Counted from the first letter of the stretch, positions 16,701 through 30,709 are shown. The stretch is 64,000 bases of DNA from Pegea sp. RAD2-039 (GCA_034620365.1 JAQGEQ010000071.1:2418001-2482000); one strand, 5' to 3'. Notes: a model not told the origin generated them from the letters alone. Numbers and translations: made by a program.

Positions 16701-17655
16701 ATCTTTCAGGAATCAGTAAAGTGAGATTTGAAACTTCTTTGACGGATTGGAAGACTTTTTCAAGAGGATCTTCTGTAGTTGGTAACGATGTAGTCTTCGT
16801 TGATAGCTCATCAAGTTCTTTTGTTCCATTTTCACTTTTACCTTCAACTTTAATTTTTAATACATCCCATTTATATTTCCAGAGGTCCATTCGATAACTT
16901 TAATTAAATTCATTTAATTTATTTTAGTTTTATGGACTTAACAATTTTAGTATCTCAATTTGAGCTTTGTTTAAGATATTTATAAAATGTAGTGTTCAAA
17001 AAGTTTTATGGTTTGTTGTAGTTTGACTCCTCAAATAATGTCAAAAATATAACTATTAGAATAACTTTTGATATTTTTGAATATTGTATATAAATGATCT
17101 GTAGATAAAATCGTTAATTTTTGAAAAAATGTTTTTTTACCATTCGAATTAATTATCTAATTATAAGGGAACAAATAAAGAGCTTTCTTTGATCTAAATT
17201 TGAATAATTTGGTTTCAGTCAATTTTTTAAAGATTTTAACAATTTTGAAAATAAATTTTGTCATGCTCACAAATTGAAGGCATTTTTAATGGCTTTGTAA
17301 GATTTAAAAAATTGTTGGATAATTACTAACTATTCAATTCAATTCAAAAATAGTTTTTGATCATACTAAATTATTTTAGTAATTTCAATCTGTTAACCAC
17401 CAAACATTTACTAAATAGATACCAATGCAATTGCAAATTATTTTATATCAAAGCATAGTTAAAGAGATCATAAAATCATCATAGAATTATACTCGTTAAA
17501 AATATCACAAATATTGAGAGATTTATTGAAACAGTTAATAAATCAATAAATACTAATTACCTTCTGATAAAGATGAAGATTACTGCTACTATGAGCAATC
17601 TTTTAAATATGAAACCACAAAAAATATTCTTTTTCATTGCTGGTTTTAGTCTCAT
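13755..17655 (-). CDS. Beta-1,3-galactosyltransferase-like (GT31)
   Basis: At least seven exons run from the start at 17655 to the stop at 13755. The first exon encodes a short cytoplasmic end and a hydrophobic signal anchor (RLLIVAVIFIFI), typical of a type II Golgi enzyme. A stem exon (16897 to about 16573) follows, then GT31 motifs in order: AQRNVIRSTWG (about 16.3 kb), VFLLGIPKS and DSYKNLTLKTL (15.9-16.05 kb), the metal-binding SVDDDV (15.4 kb), YPPYCLGPCYIMG and SVDDVMISGVL (14.87-15.05 kb), and a last exon with a GLDIGV segment. The enzyme should transfer a sugar, usually galactose or N-acetylglucosamine, in beta-1,3 linkage to glycoprotein or glycolipid acceptors in the Golgi; donor and acceptor cannot be read from the sequence. 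The late acidic motif is DDV rather than the more common EDV. Confidence 0.88.
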
Positions 17656-20623
17656 TGCGTTGGATCTTTATTTCTTATTTCTTTTTGACATCATCATAAT
17701 CAACTGTCACTCAGTTAAAAAAAAAGTTTTGAAAACTTTACTCTATTAACATTTAAATGTTCAAGAAAATATTCATAAAATTCAGCAACTCAATCTAAAA
17801 TTAAGTAAAGTTGGTAGAATAATGCAAAATATTAAAATATGTTTTAACAGATAAGTAATTTTTTACAATAGTGACAGGCAAGCAATACCAATCCTACTAA
17901 ATTCAAATGTTATTAAAATCTATTCTTAGAAGAGAGACTTACTGTCTTCTGTGAAGTAAAAATGAAACTGTTGTTCAAAGTAAGCTTTATGAAGTGAAAT
18001 TATAAATGCCTGGAGCAAATTTTATCTCAAGTTTATTTGAACTTAAATAATACGATCGTAAAGTCAACTACAAACTCAAAAACTTAACTTATTATTTCGA
18101 TTATTTACAAATTTATCATAGTCATAATCGAATGCACTTAGAAACACCGCAATATCAATTAATATATTTGCTGTGATGAATATGAAACTTACGTTCAGCA
18201 AAAAAACATTAATAAAGTTATTAGGCTAACTTAAATTATTAGCTTATAATGAGTCTAAAAAGTGCAACTAGATATTAGGGTTAAACTTTATATTTACATA
18301 TTTTTATTTTTTTTTAACTTTTTTTCTATCTAGTATGAGCTGTAAGTTTATTTTTTAGTTCATGTTTTCATTTGAGTAATTGAATTTGAAATTTCAGGGT
18401 TTGTTGTGATTCTTTTAACCAATTTACAAAACTTACGATATATTGTAGTTCAACTGAATCTGAATTGAAAAATATTTAATCAATCGCTTAGTAGCTAATT
18501 TTAGTTAGTAGTTAATCACGAAAGTTATTCTTTACTTTTAGCATTCTAAACTTGTTCTTTCTTTTATTTTATATTTGGTGAATAGTAGCGACAAAAATTG
18601 ATGTATCACATTTTGTAGATAACTTCATTTTGTTTCCAACAGTTTTTTTCTATTTCTATCAAATAAAAATAAGTTGAAGTTCATATTTCTATAGCATACT
18701 TTCAAAAAATTATTTTTTTGAAAAGTAAGTTAAAATAATTCAAAAAATTTTCCACGAGAAACCAAAAACTTTTGAAAGTATTATTTTATCTATGTACTCA
18801 TAATAAAAATAATTAATTTTTTAAAGTTTTTTAATGTTGTTGCCAGTAGTTTCGAACAGTTGATTCTTGATTTGTTTAATTCTAAAAAAAGGGTTTTTAT
18901 CGAATTGTTACGGGATAACTTCGCAACATATACAAATCACGTACTTATAAAGAATTAAACGTCACAAAAAGGTTCAAAGATATAAATTAGTAACTGCCTT
19001 TCAAAAATTTTAATGCAACTCAGACACTGGTTTCACGGTTTCACTGTGATCTAGCTGTAGAAGACATGAGGTAGTGATTGCTCTAAGATTATGAGTCCTG
19101 TCGTTCTATGCTATATAATGTTTACTGCTTCATGGATGTACACGACCTTGGCCAGATTGATTAAAAGGAAATGAACGAAGACATGCTTGAAATAAACCAC
19201 CCAAATACGTTTAGCTTAAATATAAAGTTAGGAAAGATCAGTTTATTGATGTAGTTTATACAATTTAATCATTTTTGTTTTTGTGCTCGACAGGCAGAAT
19301 GATAAGAAGTGTTTAAGTAAACCTTATGGTGATTGAAAATGCAAAAAAAATAGCTTACTGCCTATCTTGCTTTTAATAAATTTTTTATATAATTTTTCTT
19401 ATAAACTTTACAGGTACTTTTCCAAAATCAAATTTCTTAAAAGATATATTATTTTTAAAATGACCGAAAAAATGATTTGTTAGTATGAAATATAAAAGTT
19501 GATTTTTGATTCTGGAAAGTTGCGTCTATCATCATGTGAAAGAACAACTTGTTTAAATGCTTGTTGAGTCAAGTTTCTTAGTCAACAAACGATTTCTATA
19601 TATTTTTTTTACAAGACAATAAACACTTATAGTTAAATACAATTCTCATAAAAAAATCATTCTTTGGTTTTCAACAAGATTTTACTGACACTTTTCAACT
19701 AATCCCTTCTCTTTCATTGTTTTTATGAGTTTTTCTTTGATAATTTCTTAAAAATCTCATAGGGTTTTTTTCTGATTCATCTCAGTATGTTTTAATAGTT
19801 TTTTCATCTGTTATTTATAATGATTGATTAAACTGCCTTAAAATTGACAAGCATATTGCAGCACGCTCAATGTCCTTTTAAATTTAAACTTGTTTAAAAA
19901 TAATTGATCCAAAATTTAGTAATTATCGACAGTTATTAGATATAACATTAGTTAGCAAACTCAAAAAAACTATATATGCTTTTTAAAAATATATTTTTGG
20001 CAGTTTATTCTGATTATATAATGGGACAATCAATCATTCACTTTCTTGCTTTATTTTACTTGAAAAGTGTTTGCAATAGATTAGTTATTTACTTAAAGCT
20101 TATATAGAAATTTAAGTAATAATTTTGAATTTAAAACAAAATGAAAATTTTCTTTTAATTATCTTTTGAACAGTAATTTCAACTTTATTACTCAAAATCA
20201 AAATATACCATTTTAGTTTACTTTCTATAATTTCCCTATTGCACTACATGATACTAATTCATATATTTCAGTTTCTATTTTTAATAAACATAAGTAATAA
20301 GCTATTTTTAAAAATATTAAATTATATGGAGTGTTAATAAACAAAAGTGTTTGAAATAAATTTAAACTATTTTGATATAACTTATTAATTTAAGATTACA
20401 ATTATAATTCTAGATATAAAATTGTTTCATTTGTAGAATACCATTTTTGGCAGCAAAGTTAAATAATATCTGTCTATTTTAAATTAATTTTTATTAAGAT
20501 TTATATTTCAAAATGCAAAGGTTAAACACTATTTTTTGAAATATAATAGTAGTCAGACAGATTAATCATTTAGTTCTTAATTTTTAGCAATATAGAACCA
20601 CTATCCTATTACAGTTCAATAAA
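17656..20623. other. AT-rich intergenic DNA
   Basis: No gene supported. A less AT-rich patch near 19020-19200 gives short LINE-like peptide fragments with stops, too weak to call. Confidence 0.5.
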
Positions 20624-22045
20624 ATGGTAGATGCTCAACATGTTTCTGATTGTGATGGACCAAAAAAGACTAAAGCAGAACTGAAAGCTGAACGAAGAGC
20701 TAAACAGGTTTATTATTCATAAATATATCTACAATTAACTGATTATATTTTTATTATATCTTCTTAACTAGTGATTATTTTAAAGTTATCATTGAAAGTG
20801 TTATTATTATTTGAAAAACTACCATATAATCTTTTATTATATTATTATTACAGGACGCTGACCGAGCTGCTAAAGCTGCTAAAAAATCTGATCTTGTCAA
20901 CAAAACTTCAAATACAACAAAAAAACAGGTTAACAACTAAAATCAATAAACTAGTATCATGATTTTGTTTGAATAATCATCATCTTAGTCACTAAGTGTT
21001 CGATAACAAGATTTTAAAATATAAATTGTAAATTATAGATTAAGTAACTACTCAGACGTAAATCTAATAAATATGATGTTAAACTAAAACTTTTTATAAT
21101 TTGTTTTCAAAAACTCTCAGAAAAACAAGATTGTTCCCTTCATTAATACAAACTTAAAAAATTTATATTTAATAAAATTAGATTTAAATAAATTACAATT
21201 TGATCAAATGTTAAATTGATGACATTAAATTCATGTTGATATCACTCAATCAATTTATTCATAAAATCTGGCAAACTTACCCTAATTAGTTACAAATTTA
21301 TTTTTTGGTTCTTTACAAAATTAACTAATATTATTCTTTTAATTTGAAGTGTTAGTTCTAAAATACACTTATTTATAAGTTTATTTCCACAGTTATTTAT
21401 CTTTGATATCCTTGTAAGAATAATTATTGCTTTATGTTATCTCTAAACTTATATAGATAACCATTTATTTTTGGTGTTTTAGAATTGTTTTATTTGGAAT
21501 TGTTATTGTGTAAAACCATCAAATAAGTTTTTAGCTTCAGCTTAGTTTAAATGTTTCATTGATAAGAAAGAATCTTATGATTAAGAAATCATTTTTAAAT
21601 TTCATTTTTTATGTGTAAATAATTCAGATAAACATGAAAACTTGAGAAAAAGTTGTTATTTTATATTCTTTTATAGAGTAATAAAATGGTAGATGCTCAA
21701 CATGTTTCTGATTGTGGTGAGCCAAAAAAGACTAAAGCAGAACTGAAAGCTGAACGAAGAGCTAAACAGGTTTATTATTCATAAATATATCTACAATTAA
21801 CTGATTATATTTATATTATATCTTCTTAACTAGTGATTATTTTAAAGTGATCATTGAAAGTGTTATTATTATTTGAAAAACTACCATATAATCTTTTATT
21901 ATATTATTATTACAGGACGCTGACCGAGCTGCTAAAGCTGCTAAAAAGGCTGATCTTGTCAACAAAACTTCAAATACAACAAAAAAACAGGTTAACAACT
22001 AAAATCAATAAACTAGTATCATGATTTTGTTTGAATAATCACCAT
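20615..22045 (+). repeat. Tandem duplication of two eIF2B delta exons
   Basis: Segment about 20615-21000 and segment about 21680-22065 are near-identical, including intron and 3' flank. Each holds an 84-nt exon starting with ATG and a 75-nt exon. Only a few bases differ, giving DCDGPKK versus DCGEPKK and KKSDL versus KKADL. Roughly 680 bp of unrelated AT-rich DNA separates the copies. Confidence 0.93.
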
Positions 22046-24456
22046 TTTAGTCACTAAGTGTTTGATAACAAGATATTGTGATCTAAAGTAACCTATAAAG
22101 TCATAAATGATGATTTGGAGTATTTTATAAGTTGCCTGGTTTCAAAAGCTGCATTCTCAGAAAAATGAGATTTTAAAAATGAGTAATATAGACTTAAATT
22201 GAAAATTCTCAATTTTATAAATACAAACTAATTTATGAACTTGAAAATTCAAACTTTTGTTTTAGACTAACATTATCAAAACTTCAAGTATTGTTCATCA
22301 AATAGTTTTGGGTATCTTGTCTTTCAACATTCTTAATTGAACAAACGTTGTTTTGAGTTAACTAACTTTGTCATTTAATTGACGCCTACATAAGATATTT
22401 GATATCTGAAAAGTCTTTTCTCAGAACTTTTGTCAAGTTTTTTTTTTCAACTACTTCAAGTAAATGAAGTAGAAATATTATCAGATTTTGTAAGATCAAG
22501 TTTAGAGTGATCACGTCACTTGTTGATGAATACGGCGAAGAATATAAATAAATTAATTTTTCATAGTTTCAAGAAAAAAACTTGTTATTGATGTAAAAAT
22601 TTTAGAGATTCGTATAAATGAGTAAATTGTCGAATATTTTATCATATTGCAATTTGAGCTTGAATACCTTTGTTGCAAGTACGCCCTCTTGCGTTCGTAT
22701 AAAAATCCCAAGGTTGCTAAGAACGAGTCCTGATTTTGATGATGGCGTTAAACTAATCATCTTTTCTGGCTTTTATAGTCACGTGCTTTCAGCAGTGTAT
22801 CTTCTCTTACTTCCTCGCGGTGGTTGGTCGACTTCGATTTTTAGTAAAGCTCCTTATATTCTGAATTTATATCTTCAAATTAGATTTACTTATCATAACT
22901 AATATCTCGGTAATTAGTTAATATTTATAATATAATTATTTAACTTTTGTACATAGACTGATATTCCTCAAAATATCAAGAAGGCTGAAAAACAAATGGA
23001 GAAACAAAACAATTCAGACGAGCAAAAAAAAGTTCCTATGTTTTTACATTTACATCAATATGATAACAATACAACGCTGACTAAAAATTTAAGGTACAAA
23101 TTCACATTCCAACTCATCGGATTTATCTGACTAATTATTTGTTAGCTTTAGTGGAAGCACTATACACCCCTCTATCATAAAACTGGGCTTGAAATATGCT
23201 CAGCGAGTGATAGTCGGTTCTAACGCTCGTTGTGTTGCATTGGTCGAGGCGTTATGTACAATGATAGACGATTACACGTCGCCACCTAACCAAGAACTTC
23301 AACGACATTTTGAGTCTAAATTAAAACCAGCTGTTTGGTCAGTTTGATTATTTTTTTTGTTCCATTTGACAACAAACTAATTAATTTGTAGTTTTTTGGA
23401 GCAATGTCGACCTAAATCTATTTCAATGGGAAACACAATCGAATTTCTTCGTTATAAAATTGAACACCTGGATCAGAACTTACCTGAACCTGAGGTTCAA
23501 CTTCTTCTTTTTTCAGTTTTCAAACTTTTATTTACAACATTTTCAGTGCAAAAAAATACTCAAAGAGTCTCTTCACAAGTTTGTAACTGTCAATGTTGAA
23601 CTAGCTGCTGTTGCCATCTCTAAAAGCGCTCTCATCAAAATTAGTAATGGAGACAATATTATGGTATATGGAGGGTGAGTAGAAGATTATACTAGAAGAC
23701 ACTATCATCATTTGATCTTCAATAGTTCTTCGATTGTTTCGCGAATCTTATGTGACGCAAAGGACGCTGGGATCGACTTCACAGTTGTCGTGGTTGACGC
23801 TAGACCTCGCTTAGGCGGTAAAGATATGTTGACACGCTTAAATAAACACGGAATTCACTGTAGATACTTACTAATCACTGGAGCAAGTCATGTAATGCCT
23901 GAGGTAAATGTTTTTAACCAATCACAGACCTTTAAACTTCTCTCTCCTTACATCAGGTTACTAAAGTATTAGCTGGAGCTCATGGTATTTTCAACAACGG
24001 TTACGTCATGGGTACTGTTGGCTTGGCAACGCTGTCGTTGCTAGCCAAAGCAAAGAATGTACCAGTCATAATCTGTTGCGAAGCTTATAAGTTCTCTGAA
24101 AGAGTTCAGACTGACTCCTTCATCACCAATGAGCTAGGTTGGTCGCGTTACATCGACGCTATGACGTCATAATTATCCGCTACTTGTCGCAGGTGATCCT
24201 AGAGACATCCTCACCCCTCACAATGATCACCCTCCTCTTTTACAAACTAGTTGGGATTCCCCGTACTTGAAAGTAAGTCTTCCTCTGATTTAAACTCTTC
24301 TTCATCTTCTTCTTGCAGACCGTCAATCTTACTTATGATGTCACTCCTCCCGAGTTCATCTCCATGGTGATCACCGAGTTGGGTTTCTTTCCTAGTCTTT
24401 CTGCTCCTGCAGTAATTCGGATGTTCAACAAAAATCTCTTTCTTAATACTGTTTGA
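20624..24456 (+). CDS. EIF2B4: Translation initiation factor eIF2B subunit delta
   Basis: A lysine/alanine-rich N-terminus is encoded by exons 20624-20707 and 20854-20928 and repeated by exons 21686-21769 and 21916-21990. The shared body follows from 22957 (exons near 22957-23092, 23146-23339, 23391-23494, 23549-23674, 23726-23903, 23957-24134 and two more) to the stop at 24456. Body motifs match eIF2B delta: [35 protein letters not shown], the [11 protein letters not shown] region, [38 protein letters not shown], and the terminal [10 protein letters not shown]...VITELGF. eIF2B is the guanine-nucleotide exchange factor for eIF2 and the target of the integrated stress response; delta is one of its regulatory subunits. 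The N-terminal duplication is described separately. Confidence 0.93.
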
Positions 24457-25699
24457 TGCTGATTAGTTCTTTGGGAGTTTTTGATCTTGCGGTGAAGTCT
24501 TTAGAAGAAATTTGTTTTTCGGTTTTTACTTTTTTCGGATTCAGAAATTAAAATTTGACTCTCAAAAGTTGAAACTTCAAATTGAGTCGAAAAGGAAGTT
24601 TTGGTTTTTCATAAACATGTTTTTAAATGTCTTTAGAGTGTTTATTATCAAATTGATTATTTTATTAAATTTAAACAACTTTAAACGCTTAGTGCAGGAT
24701 GTAGTTACTATAATCAGAGTATACTGTATACAATCTAGCTGTCATGGCAACAACGCGATTTGACGCATTTAGTTTGCATCAGTATGACGTCACCAATCAG
24801 TAGCCGGAAAGACTTTACATGCTAGTTGCTTTTTAGCACCTCTAGTGAAGGAAATGAGTGCACGTTTCTAAACCCTATTTTCATTTTTTCAGTTATTAAT
24901 AAAGATGCTAGCATTATATTTGATTAAAAAGAAGCTTTAGTGATAGTTTACAGACATGTTCAAGATAACAAAGCTAATCTTTATAAAAAGTTAGGAAACT
25001 TATTAATTATCTCATTTCTAGGAAGCTAGCAAAAGCTGTATAAAAAATTCAAAAGGAAACGTTTTTTTCTAGTTTAAAGGTTAAAGTATTATTAGATGAA
25101 GACTGAATTAACATTCTTTTATAAAATAACTTTACAAAATGTAAATATAAAGTTAAATATTGATTTTGAAGTACTCACACCCAAAAATACTTGAAATAAG
25201 AAAAATAGTTGCTACTTCTTAAACTAAATCTTTTTTTTTCATTTTTTAAATTAGACAAAAGAATAGTTTAAATACTGTGTGGCAGATATCCTTAAGAATA
25301 ATCTTTTAGAATAAATAATTACTTTTGCTTAAGGTGATGAAAGCTTTGAGCGCAAATCTGATCAAGCCAGTTTACAATTTAAAGCTTGCTTTATTTTATA
25401 TATTAATATAATTTTTTTGTTAATTTTTAACAAATTTTTTTTAAAGGTTTTTGAAATAAATTAAATTTTTTTACAAATTTTATCAAAATGCAAAATGTTA
25501 GCTTTAATTTTCCCGGTTAGTAAATATTTAGCTACTTTTGATAAACTACAGTTGACTTTCTGACTAAATGTGGAATTTTCATTCTTCAAAAAAATTTTAG
25601 TCTAATCTTTTTCTGTTAAAACCGCAAGCAATACTTTTTGTTTCCTTTATAACTTTATTTAAATTTTGTCAAAAAAAATTGAAAAAACTAACAAAAGAA
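24457..25699. other. Intergenic DNA between eIF2B delta and elongase
   Basis: AT-rich apart from a short GC-richer patch at about 24740-24850, which has a TGACGTCA octamer at 24785, a GGCAACAACGCG element and a CCGGAAAG element. No gene seen. Confidence 0.5.
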
Positions 25700-27252
25700 A
25701 TGTTAATTCTAGCTGTTTACGAGCGACACGAGTGGGAATGGGAATTTGAGAAACTGATTAACAGTTCTTGGATGTCAACTTGGTTTTCAAACAATTTTAA
25801 TGTCTCTTTTGTATGTGCTGCTCTTTATATCATCGGTATTTATTTGGGGAAAAAGTACATGGAAGATAAACCCAAGTAATTAAGAGTTTTTGATTGAAGT
25901 AATATTGTATTTCATGTTCCTTGCTAAATAAAATCGCCATTGATCAATTTCTTCGGAGAAAATTATTTGAAATTCAAATTCACTGTTTATTACAGCAAAA
26001 AGCTAAAGAGTCAAACATCAATTATTCCAAATATCTCTATAATAAAAACCAGCTATAAAGAAAGGCAATCAAAAGCCATTTCTTTTTAAGGTTCGATCTT
26101 CGTCAACCGATGATTATTTGGTCGTTGTTCCTTGCTCTCTTCAGTATCTTTGGAGCTATACGACTTTCTATCATCTTTATTCATCTTTACAAAAGTCAAG
26201 GAGTACGTGGAGTTATTTGCGCCCAGGGTTTCCAGTATAGAGGGCCTATAGTTCGTTTTTGGGGTCCAATTTTCATCATTAGCAAAGTGGTCGAATTTGG
26301 TAATTACGTAAACAAACTTTACTGATAAAAAACTGAATTTCAATATAATTAGTTGATACTCTGTTTATTGTGCTAAGAAAGCAAAAATTAATCTTCCTTC
26401 ACTGGTACCACCATGCTACTGTTAGTGTTTACTGCTGGTGGATGTATGGAGAAAGATTCCCAGGTTCAAAGTTCACATTCTTATTCAAGCTCTTTAAGTA
26501 GTAACTAATCAACAGGGGGAGTGGTTTTTATGACTATCAACATCATCATTCATTCCATCATGTACTCTTACTATGCTCTTCGTGCAAGTGGAGTCCGATT
26601 ACGGCGACCTATCGCGATTGCAGTGACGTCATCACAGGTTAATAATTTATATTAAAGGTTATCACAGTTTTAAAACTATTTGTAAAGCTGATACATGGGA
26701 GAAATCTGATTACATGTGATTGACTACTAACAGATTATTCAAATGGTGATTGGTTCTTATACTATGTATTTGATTAACCAGTGGAGAGATGAGTCTTCAT
26801 GTAAATCTACCAGACTTCATGTAATTATGGGATCTTTGATGTACCTGAGCTATTTTTTTCTCTTTGTTCATTTTTTCTACAAAGCTTATCTACAAAAAAA
26901 AGATTTTACAAATGCAGTAAGTTTTGAAATCATTTTGATTTATTAATCTTATTCAAATGATATCTAACTGTAAAAATTTTTGTAAAAAAAACTTTTAAGT
27001 AGAATAAATTATTATCTAAATATTTACTTACTAGGCCATTTAAGTTAAAGTACATTTCTTCCGTATGTTAGTCAAAAATAAGTTTCCTTTTGAAATTAAT
27101 AACAGTTTCTATTTCACTCTGACAGTTTCTTTCTCATTTCATTCATACTTTTTCAGTCAACAATTAAAAGCAACCAAGTAAAAGTGGATTCTTTACGAGA
27201 AGGAACCAACTTCACACTTCGTCAACGATTTCCATTCAAAGCAACCACGTGA
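25700..27252 (+). CDS. ELOVL6: Very-long-chain fatty acid elongase, ELOVL6 type
   Basis: Six exons (25700-25875, 26091-26299, 26353-26463, 26516-26637, 26734-26916, 27157-27252) join in frame into 298 codons plus stop. It is a multi-pass endoplasmic reticulum protein. Family signatures are [43 protein letters not shown], the histidine box HWYHH that forms the active site, [18 protein letters not shown] and [11 protein letters not shown]. ELOVLs catalyse the condensation of malonyl-CoA with an acyl-CoA, the first and rate-limiting step of each elongation cycle; the ELOVL3/6 subgroup acts on C12-C16 saturated and monounsaturated chains. The ATG at 25700 is the first in frame inside the exon. 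The C-terminus has basic residues but no clear KKXX retention signal. Confidence 0.93.
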
Positions 27253-28494
27253 TGCTAAATATTTTCAATCTATTTCCATTTAATGAAGGAAAATTATGAA
27301 GATTGGAAGTTAACTCAGAGCCTTTTAGGATTTGCTTCATACATTTTTTAGAGACTTTAAATGAGATATTGTTTTAGTTTTTATCAAATCTTTTGACTCG
27401 TAATTCTATAAATTCAAGCTATTTATTATATTTTAATAATTGAAATCACAACAAATTTGTGTGTTTGATCTTATAAACAGTCTAGAATCTTTATTTTGAA
27501 TCTAAAACCAGCTATAAATAGCATTTTTTAGTTTTTTAGACGTTTTCTTAGTTTATTACTATTTTAGTTTTTCTTTACTTGCTTGATTTATATTTTTTAA
27601 AGTTTTTTTTGATTCATATAAAGTAGGTTTATATAAACAGACTGCTTAATGAAAAACAGTTTGTTTTTTCCTATTAGTCCACAAAACTTGTCTGATTTTT
27701 TAGATAATTTTCTTAAGTGTTTAATTTATAGTTCATCTTATCGTGAGCAAATAGTTTTAAGATATCATTTGATTGAATATAAATATTTGATTACTTGAAA
27801 AAAATTTATAATTAATGACTTTTCTAAATAGAGACTAAAAATTTGAAGCACAACAAAACAACTTTTGTTAGCGCAAGTTAACTTATACAACACAAAATTA
27901 AATTAAGATATCAAATTTGTTTTGATTATAGCTTTTACAAAACTCTTATTATCAATCACAACATTATAATTTTAAATATCTGAAACCTTTGCTAAATTAT
28001 AATCAATTTTTTATTATATAATGTAAATGATTTATGCAAGAAATGGTTATCAAATTATTGTTTTTAAAATGATCCAATTTTCAGTTATAGCTTTGAATTA
28101 TATTGATTAATCCTCCTGTGACTGATATAAGTATTAATATTTTCAACCGTATCTAGTATAAACAGTATTTTACAATTAAAGCGTTTTTGATGAAAGATTT
28201 TGATGAGTTTGAATAGATTAAAAAACATTTCAAAAGCTAGCTATGTTTGCATAAAAAACAAAATTCATAAAAGTATCCACAGAAAACTTTTAACAAAAAG
28301 GAAATTGTGCTTAGACATTTTATTAAGAACCGTTTCAATTTGTATACAATTTATTGAAAGTTACACAAAAGACCTTTAAATAAAATATTTCACATTTAAG
28401 TTCTTTGAACGATAGTTTTTATTTAAATTTTCAATATTTGTTCACAGATTAAAGTAAAAGAAAAAACTAACTTAATGTTTAATTTCATTATATT
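27253..28494. other. AT-rich intergenic DNA
   Basis: Nothing beyond low-complexity AT-rich sequence could be supported between the elongase and the convergent membrane-protein gene. Confidence 0.5.
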
Positions 28495-30584
28495 TTATAG
28501 ATCATCAAGCTTAGCAACATACGCCTTTCCCATATGCTCTTCTAACAATATTCTTAAGCTTTTCTTATACCGTTCTCTACGCTTTAATAATCTTGGATTT
28601 AATCTTGAAAATCATAAAAAGAAAAGAATATTTTTTATCATTTCAATAATCTTAAATAGTCAATAACTTAATATTATTTTCAATTCAACAAAAATCAAAA
28701 TATATTTTGCATTATTATTTCAAAACGAATATTAAATAATGTTGAAAAGTAATATTAAACAAAATAAAAGAGCTCCTTCAATTGTGGTTACTGAAAAATT
28801 AAAGTTAAAATTAAAGCAATTGAAAAACAATAAAAAATGTTTTAATTTTTATAAAACTTCATCAAAAAATTAAAATCAAAAGTTTTGAAGGTTTTCAACT
28901 TACCTGGGATATTTTGGAGTAAAGCAGAATAGATAAAAATATACTTGAGTTGCGATAGTAAAAGGGTTTACTGCTAGAATGAAACGGTAAAATGAAGGAG
29001 CCAAGGAAGATGGTGGTACTTTTAAAGTATTTAAATAACTTGAACAAAACAGAAACCAAAGATATATTTGAATAACAAAATAAAGTGATGCAGCCGCTAC
29101 AAAAATATTATTTGATAAATTTTTAGTTTTTGGTTTACATTTTTTAGAAGACTTTTTTATTTACCTGTCACTGCAAATGCCGCAGCGATTAAAGCAAGAT
29201 AAGGAATCTTTGTGAGTCTTATTGGAGGGGGATCAAACATTGTGATGCAAACCTAAAATTGCAAAAAAAAAAATGTTTAAATAAATTATTATTTACCTTT
29301 TTTATTATGAAGTTGATTACAAATTGTTGAGAAGTTTAGTTTTGAGCTAATATCTTTTTTAAATAATTAATATATATTTAGATAATTTGATAACAATTTT
29401 TATTTTTAATTAATACATGAAAAAAACTACCAAAAGATCTCCTAAGACACCAAAACCAAGAGTCATATAAAAAGAAAATCTTTGTGAATGAAGGTTTTGC
29501 AAAATCTCTTTAATTCTTATATGGGTTTTACATTCATCATAAATCTATAAAATAAAATTAAAACCCAAAATATATGTCAGTTTCATCATTCAAAACTTGC
29601 TTGGTGGTAATTAGTGCAATAAGCTGGAGTTGAAGAATCGGCCACAACAGTACAGATTTGAAATACACCAAAACCCAGTTTAGTATAACTTTGAGCTGTA
29701 TCAATATTCCATAAATAAACAAATTTCCCAACGCCTGGCTCTTCTAGGAAGCTATCAGAAACTAACTAATAAAAATTAATAATATTTGTAGAAACTTGCT
29801 CCAAAACATTTAATGTTATTTAAAAAAAAACTTTGAAACTAAATTATCTTCAAACCAAAGTTATTTTAAATTTGCTTAAAATTTTTAACTAATTTTATTT
29901 AAGTGCAAACGAAAATGATTTTAGTTTATTTTGAATAAACTTATTAGTATGACATAAATATCTTATTATTATATAAACAAGTTACTACAAAAATAAATAA
30001 ATTATCTAACTCTTTTTGATTCCAGCATTTCGTTTGTGTATACACTATAATTTGAAGAAAATTTTTCATGAAACTTGTTGCATATAATCTTATTCTCTGA
30101 AACTGTTGTTCCAGTTTGTTGAACAACTATAGGCCCATGTATCATTAGTTTGTTTGGAATACTAAGAAAGCAAAGCGGATAGCCAAAGCCAGAAATTAAA
30201 ACACTAAAACCGATCAGATTTGAGGCCTAAAAATATTTCAATTTCACTTTTCAATTGTTTCTATTTTTAATATAATATCAATTAATTCAATATTTTCATA
30301 GTTAAGTTTTAACATTGTACACTTTTTCTGATATTAAAGTCAGAATTCAAAATCTAAGAAATATTTCAAAAATCAAAATATTAGAGAGTAATTAACTAAT
30401 GAATGTAGAGTATAAATTGGCTTATACTTTAAGATAAATGAAAAATATAGCTTCTGTAACATGCTTCAATTATCTATCTCAAAATTGTACTTACTAGTGA
30501 TATTATGCCCCAAAAGTCTACTTTTTTCCAAAGTTCTAGGCTATTTTTATTCTTTTGCTTTACATTATATAGTTTGTTAACCAT
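28495..30584 (-). CDS. Four-pass membrane protein, orphan paralogue A
   Basis: Exons on the minus strand start at 30584 (first exon to 30495) and continue near 30229-30070, 29765-29600, 29545-29430, 29250-29165, 29095-28915 and 28623-28495. The product has a first membrane segment (FWGIISL joined to ASNLIGFSVLISGFGY), an extracellular loop with potential N-glycosylation and cysteines (ENKIICN, GFGVFQICTVVADSS, AYCTNY), three more hydrophobic segments, the junction motif CFTPKYP, and a basic cytoplasmic tail (RLLKRRERYKK). The topology and the GxFQIC element recall claudin/PMP22-like tetraspanners, but no defining motif is convincing. I do not recognise the family. It is a diverged tandem copy of the gene at 31.3-33.3 kb. 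Exon boundaries in the middle are approximate. Confidence 0.6.
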
Positions 30585-30709
30585 TGTGGCAAAAGTGTTA
30601 ATCTTATATTACAAATTTATCAACAAGTAATTAACATGGAACTAAAATTCAACATCTTAATAATTGTTACGTCACAAGACCGATATCTAAACGTTGGGTT
30701 TAAATTTTA

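Noticed and set aside
19020-19200. Possible LINE C-terminal fragment
   Set aside because: Only a short weak resemblance (a LLHG-like stretch) with stops; no RT motif nearby.
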